Assembly (NCBI GenBank): GCA_002700305.1
Contig: PACZ01000023.1
Location: 1 to 36,013 of the forward strand
Length of the DNA stretch: 36,013 nucleotides
DNA from: Hyphomonas sp.
GTDB lineage: Bacteria > Pseudomonadota > Alphaproteobacteria > Caulobacterales > Hyphomonadaceae
Direction of reading: 5' to 3'
Positions within the stretch are counted from its first letter, which is position 1. Each line of letters starts with the position of its first letter. The notes beneath the pieces are model-generated. The model was not told the DNA's origin. It saw nothing but the letters and a program-made list of their open reading frames with translations, and searched no databases. Below, one piece after another: positions 15,216-23,950 of this stretch. A program made the translations under genes and the position numbers.

Positions 15216-16406
15216 TTATTTATTCTTCACCAGCCGCGCGACCGCTGGATCGTAACGATACTCGGTAATGCTCCCGTCCCGGATACGCTCTACGGCGTCA
15301 TCAATGACGTTGAGCGGCACCAGGAACCATTCACGAGGGACGAAGGGGGCGCCGAACCGATCCTTGATCTCGATGGACAGGCGGGCTGGGCTGAAAATCC
15401 GGTGAATCAGATTTTCCAGTCGCGTGCGGTTGATATTGTAGAGTTCATATGTCGCGACGATCTCGACTTCAGCCAACAGGAACGTCGGTTCCTTGGCAGC
15501 ATTGGCAATGCGCCGTTCGACATCGCCTCCGGTAACGCCAATCTTGTGCAGGATACCCCGATTGCCAGCAATGACAGGGTCTGTCGATTGACTCCGCAGA
15601 ACATAGATGACGCCGGAGGCCAGGTCCTCTTCACTGGCTTCACCTGCAAAGAGGGGACCGGCTGCGCCAGGATCAGACACAAGGCGGCTCGTTTCATCCT
15701 TGTAGAGAGCGCGCTGCAATGAGCGCAGCAAAAGATTACTTTCGGTGCCATTGGAATAGATCACGCGCAGGCGGGCGTCCATTTCGCCATTCGGCGCACG
15801 GATCGGGTCGCCGACTTCAGCGACATAAACAGTCTGACCGCCAAGGATAAAAAAGTCGCCTGACTTAACGTCCGCTTTCAGGAAGCCGGCATCTTTGCGG
15901 ATCTGGCGCGTCACCCGCACACCGGATTCAATGTCCTTTGCAACGCGCTCGAAGAGAGGTTTGAACAGGTCAAAATCCTCGCAGCGTTCACGATTGGCAA
16001 TTTCTTCAGCAGCGCGCTTCTCTTCAACGGAGCGGACATGACGTAGCTCTGTGAGGTCACTCGCACCATCGCTACCAGCGAGCTCTGCCAACAATGCGTC
16101 GTCATCCAGATCATCCGGCGCGTCGGTTGGCGCGTCTTTAAGAAGATTTTGATGGTCGAGCGGTTCCAGGATCGTCCTGCAATCTTCCAGCTTGCGTAGC
16201 CGGTCAAGCCGGACGGCATAGAGACGCTCGAATATGTCTCCGTCTTCGCCATGTTGGGGTGCGCGACCATGTTCGGCTACAAAGCGCTGAATTTCTTCGA
16301 AGCCCGCAATCACTCGCTCTTCTCGTGGTGACCGAGCCGTGGTTTTTTTGGTCTGCGCAAAATCCTCAAGTTCGGAGCGCAGGTCATCAAGATCGTAATC
16401 AGTCAT
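15216..16406 (-). CDS. GIY-YIG/T5orf172-type nuclease domain protein
   Basis: In this 396-residue protein, the N-terminal ~130 residues are helical and acidic. The C-terminal domain (~280-375) has SGVIYVLRSQ, LHKIGVTGGDVERRIANA and LENLIHRIF, the pattern of the T5orf172 branch of the GIY-YIG superfamily, in which the second motif is KIG. Such domains hydrolyse DNA with a single metal. The start is the ATG at 16406 with GAGGGGC upstream, overlapping the helicase stop by 8 bp; the frame open to 16547 is not used. Translational coupling to the helicase suggests a shared complex. With the methyltransferase, helicase and Mrr-like protein it forms a probable restriction system. Confidence 0.8.
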   Translation of the reverse strand: MTDYDLDDLRSELEDFAQTKKTTARSPREERVIAGFEEIQRFVAEHGRAPQHGEDGDIFERLYAVRLDRLRKLEDCRTILEPLDHQNLLKDAPTDAPDDLDDDALLAELAGSDGASDLTELRHVRSVEEKRAAEEIANRERCEDFDLFKPLFERVAKDIESGVRVTRQIRKDAGFLKADVKSGDFFILGGQTVYVAEVGDPIRAPNGEMDARLRVIYSNGTESNLLLRSLQRALYKDETSRLVSDPGAAGPLFAGEASEEDLASGVIYVLRSQSTDPVIAGNRGILHKIGVTGGDVERRIANAAKEPTFLLAEVEIVATYELYNINRTRLENLIHRIFSPARLSIEIKDRFGAPFVPREWFLVPLNVIDDAVERIRDGSITEYRYDPAVARLVKNK

Positions 16407-18450
16407 ATTGCCCCTCATCTTTGTATCGCACGAAGGCGGCTGCGCCTTCTGCGAGGTGTTTCTCCCAGGCATCGGGAGAGGAAATCGAGGGCAGGCGGCC
16501 GCGCTCACGCTTGAATTCCACCGCGCGCTTGGCGATGACCTTAGCATCTTCCGGGCTAATCTTAGTCCGTTTCGCGGAAATGATCGCCTGGACCTGTTTG
16601 AGACGATCCTCGCTCATGGTCTTGGCAAGGATAGCATAGGCCTCACCGAATGGGTTGATCCGATCAATCAGGTCGATATTCAACTCGCGAACATCCATGG
16701 CAAAGCGGCGTACACCCTCAACGAAGGCAGTATTTGCGCGTTCGACATCACCGCCTGTGGACAGGATAGCTTCCTTGGCTTTCTGGGTGAAATTGAGCGC
16801 GGCAATAGCATGCTGGCGTACGGCTTCCTGGTCTTCGGCGTCGAGGTCTGGATATTTCTCCCGGACGATCTTTCCCATCTTCACCTGAGTCAGTTCTTCC
16901 GGGACCAGTTCCTCGTCAAACATGCCGCGTTCAATCGTGGTCTTGTCCTGAACAAATGCGGCGATCACTTCATTGAGGTCCTGCTTGCAAATACGAGTTG
17001 CTTCTGGACTCTTCGGTTCCACAAGGCCGTTAATTTCGATTTCAAACTGTCCGGTTTCATCATTGAACCCGACATTCTCTCGTTTCGGATCGTAATCCCC
17101 GTCGCCATAGTCGAAGCCGGGCGTTGGACCATTTGTGGACTTCTTGGGCACGAAGTTGAATTGCGGAGCGAGTACCTGCTCCATCAGAAGCGAGGCCGCG
17201 ATGGCTTTCAGCGTATCATTCACCGCTTCGGTGACGGATTCTTCCGAGGCATCTGGTTCGGCGATCAGATTGGTGAAGCGCGCGCGCGTCTTGCCTTCGG
17301 CGTCCCGTGTCGCTCGCCCAATGATCTGCACGATTTCTGTAAGACTGGAGCGATAGCCCACAGTCAGGGCATGTTCGCACCAGATCCAGTCAAAGCCTTC
17401 CTTGGCCATGCCAAGCGCGATGATGATATCGACATGGTCGCGGTTGTTCTTCTGGGCCGGATCCTTGAGGGCGGTGGATACCTTCTCCCGCTTGCCGGGG
17501 TCATCATCCACCAGATCGGCAATCCGGAGCGTCTCGCCATCTGCCGTTTTCACCAGTTGAAAGCCGGTTACCTTATCCGTACCCTGCCATTCTCCAAGAG
17601 ATTCCAGGATATGCTCGACTTCCCGAATCTTGTCCTTTGTGCTTTCGCGGGAGTTGACCGATGGGATGTGAATGATCGTCTTTTCAGTAGGGTCGAGGAC
17701 TTTCAGAATATCGTCTGAATAGGCCCCGCTATAAAAATAGTATCCGATATCGAGCTGCTTCAGCCAGGTATAACCATTGAGCTGCTCGTAATAGGTGTAT
17801 GTGACCGTCTCGAACTTGCTTTCGTCCTGCGGCATCAGCACTGGCGCGGCATCTCCCCGGAAGTACGAGCCTGTCATCGCCACGATGTGAACCTTGTCGC
17901 GCGCGATGAACTCGCCGAGATGGGCTCCGAGCTTGTTGTCGGGGCTGGCTGAAACATGGTGGAACTCATCGACAGCGATCAAGCGATCATCAAATGCTGC
18001 AACGCCGAACCGATCCACGGCAAAGCGGAAGGTCGCATGGGTGCAGACCAGCACTTTGTCATCACTCTCCAGGAAGGCCTTGACGGAATTGACCTTGCCA
18101 CCGTCTTCGCCAGGTGCATTGCAGAGGTTCCAGCGTTCTGAAACTGCCCAGTCGGCCCAGAAGCCAAACTTGGACAGCGGCTCGTCGTTGAAGCTGGAGC
18201 CGATCGACTTTTCGGGGACGACAATGATGGCCTGTTTGAGACCCTGCTTGTATAGCTTGTCGAGCGCGACAAACATCAGCGCCCGGCTTTTTCCGGACGC
18301 GGGCGGCGACTTGATCAGCAGATATTGCTCGCCGCGCTTCTCATAGGCGCGCTCCTGCATCGGGCGCATGCCCATTTCATTGGCTTTGTTGGATTTGCCG
18401 CTCTGCGCATAGGTCACGGAGACGGAGGGGGCTGACTTCATGGCGGTCAT
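16399..18450 (-). CDS. DEAD/DEAH-family SF2 helicase of restriction operon
   Basis: This 683-residue protein has the SF2 motifs of restriction-subunit helicases: Walker A SPPASGKS (48-55), motif II DEFHH (161-165), motif III AMTGSY (191-196), GMAKEGFDW (347-355) and motif VI QIIGRATRD (375-383). The ~290 residues after the motor are helical and may bind partners. No nuclease motif was seen inside it. Such proteins translocate on duplex DNA using ATP, as Res subunits of type III systems do. AAGGGA precedes the ATG, which overlaps the methyltransferase stop in ATGA. The operon order (modification, motor, GIY-YIG, Mrr) argues for one multi-subunit restriction machine. Confidence 0.9.
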   Translation of the reverse strand: MTAMKSAPSVSVTYAQSGKSNKANEMGMRPMQERAYEKRGEQYLLIKSPPASGKSRALMFVALDKLYKQGLKQAIIVVPEKSIGSSFNDEPLSKFGFWADWAVSERWNLCNAPGEDGGKVNSVKAFLESDDKVLVCTHATFRFAVDRFGVAAFDDRLIAVDEFHHVSASPDNKLGAHLGEFIARDKVHIVAMTGSYFRGDAAPVLMPQDESKFETVTYTYYEQLNGYTWLKQLDIGYYFYSGAYSDDILKVLDPTEKTIIHIPSVNSRESTKDKIREVEHILESLGEWQGTDKVTGFQLVKTADGETLRIADLVDDDPGKREKVSTALKDPAQKNNRDHVDIIIALGMAKEGFDWIWCEHALTVGYRSSLTEIVQIIGRATRDAEGKTRARFTNLIAEPDASEESVTEAVNDTLKAIAASLLMEQVLAPQFNFVPKKSTNGPTPGFDYGDGDYDPKRENVGFNDETGQFEIEINGLVEPKSPEATRICKQDLNEVIAAFVQDKTTIERGMFDEELVPEELTQVKMGKIVREKYPDLDAEDQEAVRQHAIAALNFTQKAKEAILSTGGDVERANTAFVEGVRRFAMDVRELNIDLIDRINPFGEAYAILAKTMSEDRLKQVQAIISAKRTKISPEDAKVIAKRAVEFKRERGRLPSISSPDAWEKHLAEGAAAFVRYKDEGQYD

Positions 18451-21257
18451 TTTCTGGTCCCTTCTTTTTTTGCTTTTGTCTTTTTCAATTCGTCCGCCTT
18501 CGTAATTTTGGTGTAGAGCTCGAACAGCTTCTCCAGCCGTTCTGTGTCATTCTTGAAGCGCCGTCCGATGTAGATGCGCTCGAGTATTTCGTCATTGCGC
18601 TCATGGGCGGCCCGTAAATTTTCGGGCATGTTCTCAGGATCGTACAGATCCGCAATCGTTGAAGGGTAATGGGCCTCACGCGCCAGCAGAATGTCCTCCG
18701 CGCAGTGCGTAAGATCGGCTTTGTTCTTTTCAGTAAGACTGGGGAGGGGGAAAGTGTTCCATCCGAGTGTGTTGGAATAAGAAAAACGCATTTCTAGCCG
18801 CACACACACAGTTGCGATCCAAACCCAATGTAGTCGAGAGGCAATTATAGCGACATTCCAGAGCGGGGCGTTGTATAGAGCGAAGTTTCTGTCGCCAACA
18901 ATTGTGCCGCTATCAACGGCGCCAACTGGTAGATAATCACGATTTTCAGAACTAACTCTAGGAATAATAATAGCGCGCTCCAATCCGCTTTGCCGAACCT
19001 CGCCAAATTTGTATGGAGAGGAGGCTAAGGCCTTTGTGGTCGCGCGGTTTGACTTCGTGCGTTGTTCGCGCACCGCATTAAACCTCTTCTCCAACCAAGG
19101 TATTCCATTAGCCTCTGAACTATCTTCGTCTGAAACCCAGATACACCGACGTTCAGAGCCTCTTATAAACTCCTGAGAGCCGACGAAGGGTCGTATGAAC
19201 TTCTGCGGTACAGAATGATTGGCCAGAGCATCGTCGGCGTCAGATGTACTTAAAAGAAGGTTGCCGCCTTCATTTGGCATGTTGCCGAAACTCATTTCGC
19301 TTTGACCCGACAGTGGCTTTGTCGAGGATTTGATGAGAATGTTTGGTCCAGAAATGAGATAAGGACTGATGTTGCTTACTTCTCGCAAGATAGCTTCGCC
19401 CTCGGCGTTCTCCGAGTAGAGGCGGCGAACGTGAGGCGATTGGTTGGAGATACCAACGATTATTACCGTTACACCGGCATTGTGCGATGCGAGATTCGCC
19501 CATTTGAAAGATTCGTGAGCGAATGCGATTTCGTGTCCTGATTCCAAGATCAGTGACCAGAGTGTTTCGACCTGGCGACCTTGGCATATAGAGTTCGTCG
19601 CAACGAGAGCGGAAATAGTTGGCGTGTGCTGACCGTAGTCGGCAGCTTTCGCGAACCAGCCAGCTACATAGTCCAGCGATTTCCAATTGCTTGTTCGTCC
19701 ATCAAAAATACGCCCAAGATCATCTTTCTGATCAGCGTTTTGCCATTGACTTCCAAGATATGGCGGGTTCCCGCAAATATAGGTTTCTCCGCCTTCATTC
19801 TCGAAATCGATTTGGGCCTGTTCTAGCGGCGAATTGAATAGGTCATCTCCCACCAGCTTCACAGCCGTACCGGTGGGCGGGCAAATACTCAGCCAATCGA
19901 GGCGCAGAGCATTGCCACAGGTAATCCAGTTCTGCGCGTCCAGCGGCAGGAACTCAGCGAGCGCTTCTTTCTGCCCCCGATGCACCAGGTCGCATTGGAA
20001 TTCTGCGATGATCAAAGCAAGCCGCGCAATCTCAGCCGGGAAGTCCCTCAGTTCAATGCCACGAAAGTTGGTGAGCGGAATATCGGTCCTGCGTTCCGGT
20101 TCGCCCCGGCGCCGGTTGATCTCCGCTTCGATGGCGCGCATTTCCTTGTAAGCGATAACAAGAAAGTTGCCCGAACCGCAGGCAGGATCGAAGACCCGGA
20201 TGCGCGCCATGCGATTGCGCAGATTGAGCAGCTTGCGCGGATTGTCGCCTGCGTCTTCTAGCTTTTCGCGCAGATCGTCCAGGAAGAGGGGATTGAGCAC
20301 TTTCAGGATGTTCGGCACGCTCGTGTAGTGCATACCCAGACCGGCGCGTTCGTCATCATCGGCGACAGCCTGGATCATCGAGCCGAAAATGTCCGGATTG
20401 ATCTTCTGCCAGTCCAAGTTCCCAATGTGAATCAGGTAGGAGCGCGCAATCTTTGTGAAGCGAGGCACGTCGGTGGAGCCTGAGAAGAGGCCGCCGTTCA
20501 CATAGGGAAAGGCATCTGCCCAGCGCGGAATACCCGCTTCCTTGCGATAGCGGTCGTCCGGCTGGCCATTGTGGCGTGTCGTCGTGTTCATCGCCTTGAA
20601 GATTTGGCTGATCACTTCATGGGTGTTCGAGGCATCCTTTTCGCTCATCTGATTGACGGTGGAGGTAAAAGAGCCGCTGACATTGAAGATGCCTGTGTCT
20701 TCATCGAAGAAGCAGAAGATCAGACGCGCCATGAAATGGTTCATTTCCGGGCGGCGCTCGGAGGTTCCCCAGTCAGGGTTTTCTCTCAACAGTTCGACGT
20801 AAAGCCGGTTGAGCCGGCTGGTCGCGCGGATATCGAATGAGCTTTCGCGAATCTGCTTGATGGTGGAGATACCGGCAAGCGGCAGAAAAAAGCCGAAATG
20901 ATCGGGGAAATCGGCATAGGCGCAGGCGACGGTCTCGCCGGTGGTCAGATCCTCGGCTTCAAAGTCGATGCCATCTGTGGCCAGGATAAATTTTGCTTTG
21001 GCGCGTTCGGTCGCTGGGCTTGCTTTCAGCTCTGCCAGCGATTGCGTGACGGAATCTGATGCACTTACTTTGATATGGATATTGTTGGTCTGAAGGACGC
21101 CGCCAATGTCCGACTTATTGGTTGCGCCACTCTTCAGGCGTTGAATCGTCGTGGTCTTGTTGCCGAAGGCTTCCAGAAAAGAATAGGGGAAGGCTTCCGC
21201 GTCGAACGGCTGCTCGGCGAGCAGTGAGATGGCCTCTTCGATTTCGACAGCATTCAT
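18447..21257 (-). CDS. DNA methyltransferase, MmeI-like class, without visible nuclease domain
   Basis: This 936-residue protein has the gamma-class N6-adenine methyltransferase motifs: SAM motif DPACGSGNF (357-365) and catalytic NPPY (497-500), preceded by GMHYTS (308-313), typical of MmeI/type IIG relatives. A target-recognition region follows (about 640-850), where codon use appears more AT-rich than the rest. The N-terminal ~100 residues lead straight into FILATDGIDFEAEDL. They appear too short, and lack a D...ExK motif, to carry the endonuclease domain found in fused type IIG enzymes, so cleavage is probably supplied by the downstream GIY-YIG or Mrr-like proteins. First gene of the operon; promoter region at 21258-21510. 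Confidence 0.9.
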   Translation of the reverse strand: MNAVEIEEAISLLAEQPFDAEAFPYSFLEAFGNKTTTIQRLKSGATNKSDIGGVLQTNNIHIKVSASDSVTQSLAELKASPATERAKAKFILATDGIDFEAEDLTTGETVACAYADFPDHFGFFLPLAGISTIKQIRESSFDIRATSRLNRLYVELLRENPDWGTSERRPEMNHFMARLIFCFFDEDTGIFNVSGSFTSTVNQMSEKDASNTHEVISQIFKAMNTTTRHNGQPDDRYRKEAGIPRWADAFPYVNGGLFSGSTDVPRFTKIARSYLIHIGNLDWQKINPDIFGSMIQAVADDDERAGLGMHYTSVPNILKVLNPLFLDDLREKLEDAGDNPRKLLNLRNRMARIRVFDPACGSGNFLVIAYKEMRAIEAEINRRRGEPERRTDIPLTNFRGIELRDFPAEIARLALIIAEFQCDLVHRGQKEALAEFLPLDAQNWITCGNALRLDWLSICPPTGTAVKLVGDDLFNSPLEQAQIDFENEGGETYICGNPPYLGSQWQNADQKDDLGRIFDGRTSNWKSLDYVAGWFAKAADYGQHTPTISALVATNSICQGRQVETLWSLILESGHEIAFAHESFKWANLASHNAGVTVIIVGISNQSPHVRRLYSENAEGEAILREVSNISPYLISGPNILIKSSTKPLSGQSEMSFGNMPNEGGNLLLSTSDADDALANHSVPQKFIRPFVGSQEFIRGSERRCIWVSDEDSSEANGIPWLEKRFNAVREQRTKSNRATTKALASSPYKFGEVRQSGLERAIIIPRVSSENRDYLPVGAVDSGTIVGDRNFALYNAPLWNVAIIASRLHWVWIATVCVRLEMRFSYSNTLGWNTFPLPSLTEKNKADLTHCAEDILLAREAHYPSTIADLYDPENMPENLRAAHERNDEILERIYIGRRFKNDTERLEKLFELYTKITKADELKKTKAKKEGTRK

Positions 21258-21369
21258 TCGGCAATGTACCTTTGAGTCATATGGCTTCTTTTCCGAAAGG
21301 ATGGCCCGAATTGCCAGCCTAATTTTCGGTTGAAACCTGATTCATCTGAGGGTGATGGGCGCAAACCCG

Positions 21370-21423
21370 AATCTAGCATAATTGCTCCCCACCGAAGTGG
21401 AGCACCTATCGAGTTGCTAGATT
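21370..21423 (-). promoter_or_regulatory. Nested inverted repeat in the methyltransferase leader
   Basis: Outer arms AATCTAGCA (21370-21378) and TGCTAGATT (21415-21423) are perfect 9-bp complements. Inside is a hairpin TGCT-CC-CCAC-cgaa-GTGG-AGCA (21383-21404) with a two-base bulge. It lies 113-166 bp upstream of the methyltransferase ATG. An operator or transcript leader structure is likely; nothing else is seen in the 300-bp gap except the terminator at 21514. Confidence 0.45.
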
Positions 21424-21513
21424 TGAGTTTCACTGAGGTAAACAGTACCACGGTGTTCGGGAATTGCTCAACTATTTCCCCGCATTCGGCACCGGCGCAA
21501 CCGAACGGTAATA

Positions 21514-21543
21514 AGAAAAGCCGGGGTTCCCCCCGGCTTTTCT
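21514..21543 (-). terminator. Strong bidirectional-type terminator after the 21561 gene
   Basis: A 13-bp perfect stem AGAAAAGCCGGGG (21514-21526) / CCCCGGCTTTTCT (21531-21543) has a TTCC loop and T-rich flanks on both strands. It separates the small gene at 21561 from the methyltransferase operon promoter. Confidence 0.88.
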
Positions 21544-21560
21544 CTTTCATCATGTGCGCT

Positions 21561-21809
21561 TCACGCTTCTTCGGTTTCCGTCTCTTCGACCGTCTCATTC
21601 TCGACGGTTTCACCGGCCGTTTCCTCGCTGTCTTCCTTCGGCGGCAGGAGGATAATCTGGCCGTTGACCGGCACAGCTTCCAGCTGGATTCGAAGATGAC
21701 CTTTCTGGGTTCGCCAGGCCGCCCCGATTTCCGTCCAGCGGGTCGAGCGGTTCTGGCCTGAGCCATACTGATTTACCGTGAAAGCACGCAGCTCGGGCTT
21801 GTCAGCCAT
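21561..21809 (-). CDS. Small conserved element-accessory protein (paralogue of 24247-24456)
   Basis: This 82-residue protein has a core (~5-55): AFTVNQYG, then WTEIGAAWRTQKGHLRIQLEAVPVNGQIILLPP. The same layout appears in the protein at 24247-24456 (WTPVGAAWPHKSGTGFNIKLDALPTDGELVML), so the two are paralogues of a small beta-rich family frequent in alphaproteobacterial conjugative elements. A Glu/Thr-rich acidic tail follows. Function unknown. AGGAG lies 8 nt before the ATG at 21809; an alternative TTG two codons earlier is unlikely. It is monocistronic, ended by the terminator at 21514. Confidence 0.82.
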   Translation of the reverse strand: MADKPELRAFTVNQYGSGQNRSTRWTEIGAAWRTQKGHLRIQLEAVPVNGQIILLPPKEDSEETAGETVENETVEETETEEA

Positions 21810-22081
21810 GAGCAATCTCCTTTGCGAATTTGGAGTTGATGGTTCGCATCAGAGATTTTTCCCCAATGCTTACAAGGTGTAGGGCTCTAAATCCCAGTTT
21901 CAAGTCCCCGTAAGTTTACACCCAAATGCGCGTGCAAAATTCGGCGTTCCCACTGTGTCAACAGAGCGAGTCGTATCTTCAGAGTGCGTTGAAGACACTA
22001 GCACCGGTCCTCACACATCGGTGTGGCAGACAAGAAGGCGGTGCATCGGGCACGGGAAGAGCAACGGAGCGTGGAACGAGA

Positions 22082-22216
22082 ATGAAATTGAGGTTCCGTC
22101 ACAAGGATACAGAGATCGAGGGAGAGGGGTGGCTCGCGGTTGCGGCGGTCTTCGTCTTCGCGCTTCTCATGTTTATGTCCGCACTCGCCGGACTGGTGCG
22201 GCTTTTCAATGGGTAA
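22082..22216 (+). CDS. Small single-span membrane protein
   Basis: This 44-residue product has a charged N-terminus (MKLRFRHKDTEIEGEG) followed by one hydrophobic helix (WLAVAAVFVFALLMFMSALAG) and a short tail. Tiny membrane proteins with this KDxEIE-helix pattern occur in alphaproteobacterial mobile elements. Only a weak purine-rich site precedes the ATG. The open frame extends upstream to 21926 but the added part looks non-coding. The rest of the gap 21810-22081 shows no other gene. Confidence 0.45.
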   Translation: MKLRFRHKDTEIEGEGWLAVAAVFVFALLMFMSALAGLVRLFNG

Positions 22217-22239
22217 GGCTTACCCGGTGGAGTCGCATA

Positions 22240-22638
22240 TCAAAAATACGGTGTCGAAAGTTTCCGGCATTCGTCCAGCTTTCGATCCGCTCCATATTTA
22301 TCGTATTCCAGCATCGACTGTGCCTTGTCGATGCAGGCTTTAACGTCCTTCAGACGGTCAGCATATTTTTCGGAGCGGATCAGATAGTCATTGTTGACGC
22401 AGAGGTCGGCGACCTGACTCGCCTGATCCAGCCTGTCTTCACATGCCCGCTTTTGACGGAGGAGCATTCCGGCGACGTCGGCCAGCTCCAGGCAGCGTTC
22501 CAATCCGAATCCTTCAATCCCTTCGCAGAGCGGGTTCGACAGACTGGCAGAGCCCGCTTCAGCCTCAGCGGAAGACATGCCTGGAACAAGAAAGCAAAGC
22601 AGGACCGCAGGAAGAATGGATAGTGAATGAATGCGCAT
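22240..22638 (-). CDS. Secreted small cysteine-containing protein, unknown function
   Basis: This 132-residue protein has a signal peptide (MRIHSLSILPAVLLCFLVPG, cleavage near SSA). The mature part is helical with about six cysteines in a spaced pattern (CEGIEGFGLERC, RACEDR, DLCVNN, KACIDK, DECRK), suggesting disulfides in the periplasm. I choose the ATG at 22638 because it gives a normal signal peptide; the frame extends to 22689. Family not recognised. An octad array (22721-22752) lies about 85-115 bp upstream, between this gene and the relaxase, so it may be controlled by the RHH protein. Periplasmic partner proteins are common in transfer regions. Confidence 0.65.
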   Translation of the reverse strand: MRIHSLSILPAVLLCFLVPGMSSAEAEAGSASLSNPLCEGIEGFGLERCLELADVAGMLLRQKRACEDRLDQASQVADLCVNNDYLIRSEKYADRLKDVKACIDKAQSMLEYDKYGADRKLDECRKLSTPYF

Positions 22639-22720
22639 AAACTTAGATTGCTGGAAGCCATTAAAAATGCGTGCAGAATTTTGAGTCATTTGGCGGTCTG
22701 GCGTTCGGGCAAAAAGTTTA

Positions 22721-22752
22721 CCAGATTCCTAGTCCACTAGTCGTCTAGCTCT
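22721..22752. repeat. Octad array between relaxase and 22638 gene
   Basis: Four units in strict 8-bp phase: CCAGATTC 22721, CTAGTCCA 22729, CTAGTCGT 22737, CTAGCTCT 22745. The relaxase stop codon lies inside the array. The core CTAGTC matches the parA-upstream units. Confidence 0.55.
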
Positions 22753-23606
22753 CTTTCCCGCTCGCGCCTGCGCGAGCGTTTGCGTGTCAGGCCCCGGCCA
22801 ATCCGCTGGCGCTCCCGCTTCTCCCGGAACTTCGCAAAATCCCCCAGCCGGTTGTGCAGCTTCTTCGCATTCATCTTCGGCGGCAGCACTTCCGAGAGTT
22901 TGGCATACGCTCCGCCATCAAAAATTCGGATGCCATTGCCGGAAGTTTTGAGGTCCAGGCCGCGCCGGTTCAGGCGCTCGTCGAGGTCAGTCCAGTCCAC
23001 TGAAGTTTCAAAACTGTGGCGCAGATTTTCCCGCATCTTCTTGACCGATTCCTTGCCCATATGGCGGCCGGGGGCGCGCTGCTCGCGGGTTGCAATGGCC
23101 AATTCCTGCTTGGTTTCGGTCCGTTCCTTGCCGCGTGACCGTTTCGGTGTCTGTTCCCAGCCATATTGGATTTCCTGCTCGACCAGGACATCCCGCAGGA
23201 CATGCCGGTCATGCTTGCCTTCCCAGGCTTTGCCGGTGTCTTCATGCACGCGGTTGATCATGGCGTGCAGGTGCCGGTGGTCCGTGTCGTTATGGGCGAC
23301 ATAGAGCGCCTGATGCTCGTGAAGACCCAGCCGTTCGAGAGATTTGTCCATCACATCTGCCATCTGTTCCGGCTCGGGTGCATCCTTTTCATCCCAGCTG
23401 ATAATCAGATGATACACGGGCTTCTGGACGCGCTTCGACTGCGCGGCTGTGGCTTTCATGATGTGCGGCGCGACATCCGGATCTTCGGAGGCAAGATTGC
23501 GGGTCGCGACCCAGTCCACGCGCTCGGGCGTTTTGCGGTCTGATCCTGCCAGCAGATAGCCGGCCAGGCCGCCAAAACTCTTCCCGCGAGACGCAAGGCC
23601 AATCAT
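22737..23606 (-). CDS. MOBP-type relaxase
   Basis: This 289-residue relaxase should nick the element at oriT and stay bound to the 5' end for transfer. The catalytic Tyr is probably Tyr17 in GGLAGYLL. YHLIISW (65-71) is the second conserved strand, and the metal-binding motif HNDTDHRHLHAM carries His105, His110, His112 and His114. The C-terminus is highly basic (RKRSRRRERERELDD). At 289 residues it is short; there is no helicase or primase domain. The start overlaps the mobC stop in ATGA, so the two are translationally coupled. The candidate oriT lies upstream of mobC. Confidence 0.92.
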   Translation of the reverse strand: MIGLASRGKSFGGLAGYLLAGSDRKTPERVDWVATRNLASEDPDVAPHIMKATAAQSKRVQKPVYHLIISWDEKDAPEPEQMADVMDKSLERLGLHEHQALYVAHNDTDHRHLHAMINRVHEDTGKAWEGKHDRHVLRDVLVEQEIQYGWEQTPKRSRGKERTETKQELAIATREQRAPGRHMGKESVKKMRENLRHSFETSVDWTDLDERLNRRGLDLKTSGNGIRIFDGGAYAKLSEVLPPKMNAKKLHNRLGDFAKFREKRERQRIGRGLTRKRSRRRERERELDD

Positions 23607-23944
23607 CTGCCAATGGTCGCCTGTTTCAAAAGGGCGTGCAGTGCGTCGATGGTGGCCTGGAAGCCCGTAGGTTCAATCGTGTGACCTGCGTTCACACTGC
23701 GGGCGAGCTGGTTCAGATTCGTGCCGAGCTTGTGCAAGGCACGGATCAGCGCTGCATGGTCAGCGCTTTGCGGGTTCGGAACGGGATAGGACAGGATACG
23801 CCGACGGGCATAGTCGGTCAGTGTCATACCTTCGAGCCGCTCCACACATGCTTCGATGTGCGCGCGTTCTGCTGGCGTGAGGTAGACGCGCAGGACATCG
23901 CGCCGGGACTCGGCAGCAGGTTTGCGGTAGCCCTTACGCGGCAT
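23603..23944 (-). CDS. mobC: MobC-like relaxosome accessory protein
   Basis: This 113-residue protein begins with a basic N-terminus (MPRKGYRKPA), then a ribbon-helix-helix-like segment (DVLRVYLTPAERAHIEACVE, ~16-35) and the MobC hallmark KLGTNLNQLARSVNAG (about 72-87). MobC proteins bind oriT next to nic, help melt it and assist the relaxase. The gene overlaps the relaxase by 4 bp and is preceded by the candidate oriT, which also carries a TACTC-N7-GAGTA palindrome that could serve as its operator. No good ribosome binding site is obvious, but the family pattern is clear. Confidence 0.88.
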   Translation of the reverse strand: MPRKGYRKPAAESRRDVLRVYLTPAERAHIEACVERLEGMTLTDYARRRILSYPVPNPQSADHAALIRALHKLGTNLNQLARSVNAGHTIEPTGFQATIDALHALLKQATIGR

Positions 23945-23950
23945 GTGTGG

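Noticed and set aside
16408..17718. 436-residue + strand open frame opposite the helicase gene
   Set aside because: It mirrors the codon structure of the helicase, whose motifs are clear; the product has no recognisable domain.
19870..19880. Partial match to the tRNA-Val 3' end (complement of CCGCCCACC), as possible attR
   Set aside because: Only about nine bases match and they lie inside the methyltransferase coding sequence, so it is a chance match.
14160..21257. Classification of the operon as DISARM, BREX or type III restriction
   Set aside because: No drmA/drmB/PLD protein, PglZ or BrxL homologue, or fused Res nuclease is visible; only the methyltransferase and helicase are shared in a general way.
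21254..21766. 170-residue minus-strand frame overlapping the 82-aa gene
   Set aside because: It runs through a strong terminator and overlaps the better supported small gene with its AGGAG site.
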